NCBI RefSeq assembly: GCF_902497555.1
Contig: NZ_CABVGP010000004.1
Coordinates: forward strand, 372,001 to 436,000
Direction: 5' to 3'
DNA from: Amycolatopsis camponoti
Lineage (GTDB): Bacteria > Actinomycetota > Actinomycetes > Mycobacteriales > Pseudonocardiaceae
Length of the DNA: 64,000 bases
Shown piece after piece: positions 63,919 through 64,000 of this stretch. Every line of letters starts with the position of its first letter. Position 1 is the stretch's first letter. The notes under the pieces were generated by a model that did not search any database, was not told the DNA's origin, and worked only from the letters and a program-made list of their open reading frames with translations. The position numbers were made by a program, and so were the translations under genes.

Positions 63919-64000
63919 ATGCCCGAAAACGCCACGGTCACCGAAGTCACCGACACCACGTTCCCCGAAGTGCTCGGCAGCGACGTCCCGGTGCTGGTCG
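63919..64000 (+). CDS. Thioredoxin, N-terminal part (cut by window edge)
   Basis: 27 codons from the ATG at 63919: MPENATVTEVTDTTFPEVLG, then SDVPVLV. This matches the start of thioredoxins (V-T-D-x-x-F and the beta strand before the WCGPC active site, which lies beyond the edge). AAGGAG lies 9-14 bases upstream. Probably in one operon with the MerR regulator. Confidence 0.8.
   Translation, partial: MPENATVTEVTDTTFPEVLGSDVPVLV

Overview
The window is very GC-rich DNA with many GTG starts, short overlaps between genes and a mycobacterial-type core block (gcvH-garA-ftsR). It comes from an actinomycete, most likely Amycolatopsis or another Pseudonocardiaceae. This is inferred from gene content and style, not from a marker gene. 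Coding density is high. I saw no rRNA, tRNA, CRISPR array, transposase or integrase.

1-24.7 kb is an iron-regulated siderophore locus. It holds a FecCD importer permease (cut by the window edge), a five-module NRPS with three N-methyltransferase domains, panD, a Tat/lipoprotein siderophore-binding protein, an MbtH-like protein and a heterodimeric ABC exporter. IdeR/DmdR-type iron boxes stand at about 1.01, 1.06, 19.72 and 24.69 kb. The fourth adenylation domain has a beta-alanine-type pocket, and panD (which makes beta-alanine) follows the NRPS. Enzymes for hydroxamate or catecholate groups are not in the window and may lie to the left.

24.7-40.3 kb is mixed: a DMT-type membrane protein, a DinB-like protein, a compact single-chain PheRS-like protein, a TetR/quinone oxidoreductase pair, an MBL hydrolase, a sulfonate operon (ssuCBAD), a glycosyltransferase/DUF4397/sortase operon, IclR and TetR regulators, and a TetR-controlled DUF2236 plus luciferase-like pair.

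40.4-46.2 kb is the most striking part. It encodes a Tat-exported neutral ceramidase, a secreted sphingomyelinase-type phosphodiesterase, a GPH/MFSD2-like transporter and a sphingosine-1-phosphate-lyase-like PLP enzyme, in one direction and nearly without gaps. Together they look like a sphingolipid scavenging pathway, although no sphingosine kinase is present.

46.2-53.2 kb holds a MarR/MFS/dienelactone-hydrolase operon and then a divergent low-zinc locus. The locus carries Cys-free L31, L32, L33, S14 and other ribosomal proteins (L28, S18) and two CobW-family proteins, one of which has lost its P-loop. All sit around one candidate Zur box.

53.4-64 kb carries siroheme synthesis (CysG-like fusion), a small P-loop protein, an alpha/beta hydrolase, a dienoyl-CoA-isomerase-like and acyl-CoA-synthetase pair, two related lipoproteins, and the conserved core block CDP-alcohol phosphatidyltransferase-gcvH-garA-ftsR-DUF151. 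A MerR regulator and the start of a thioredoxin gene end the window.
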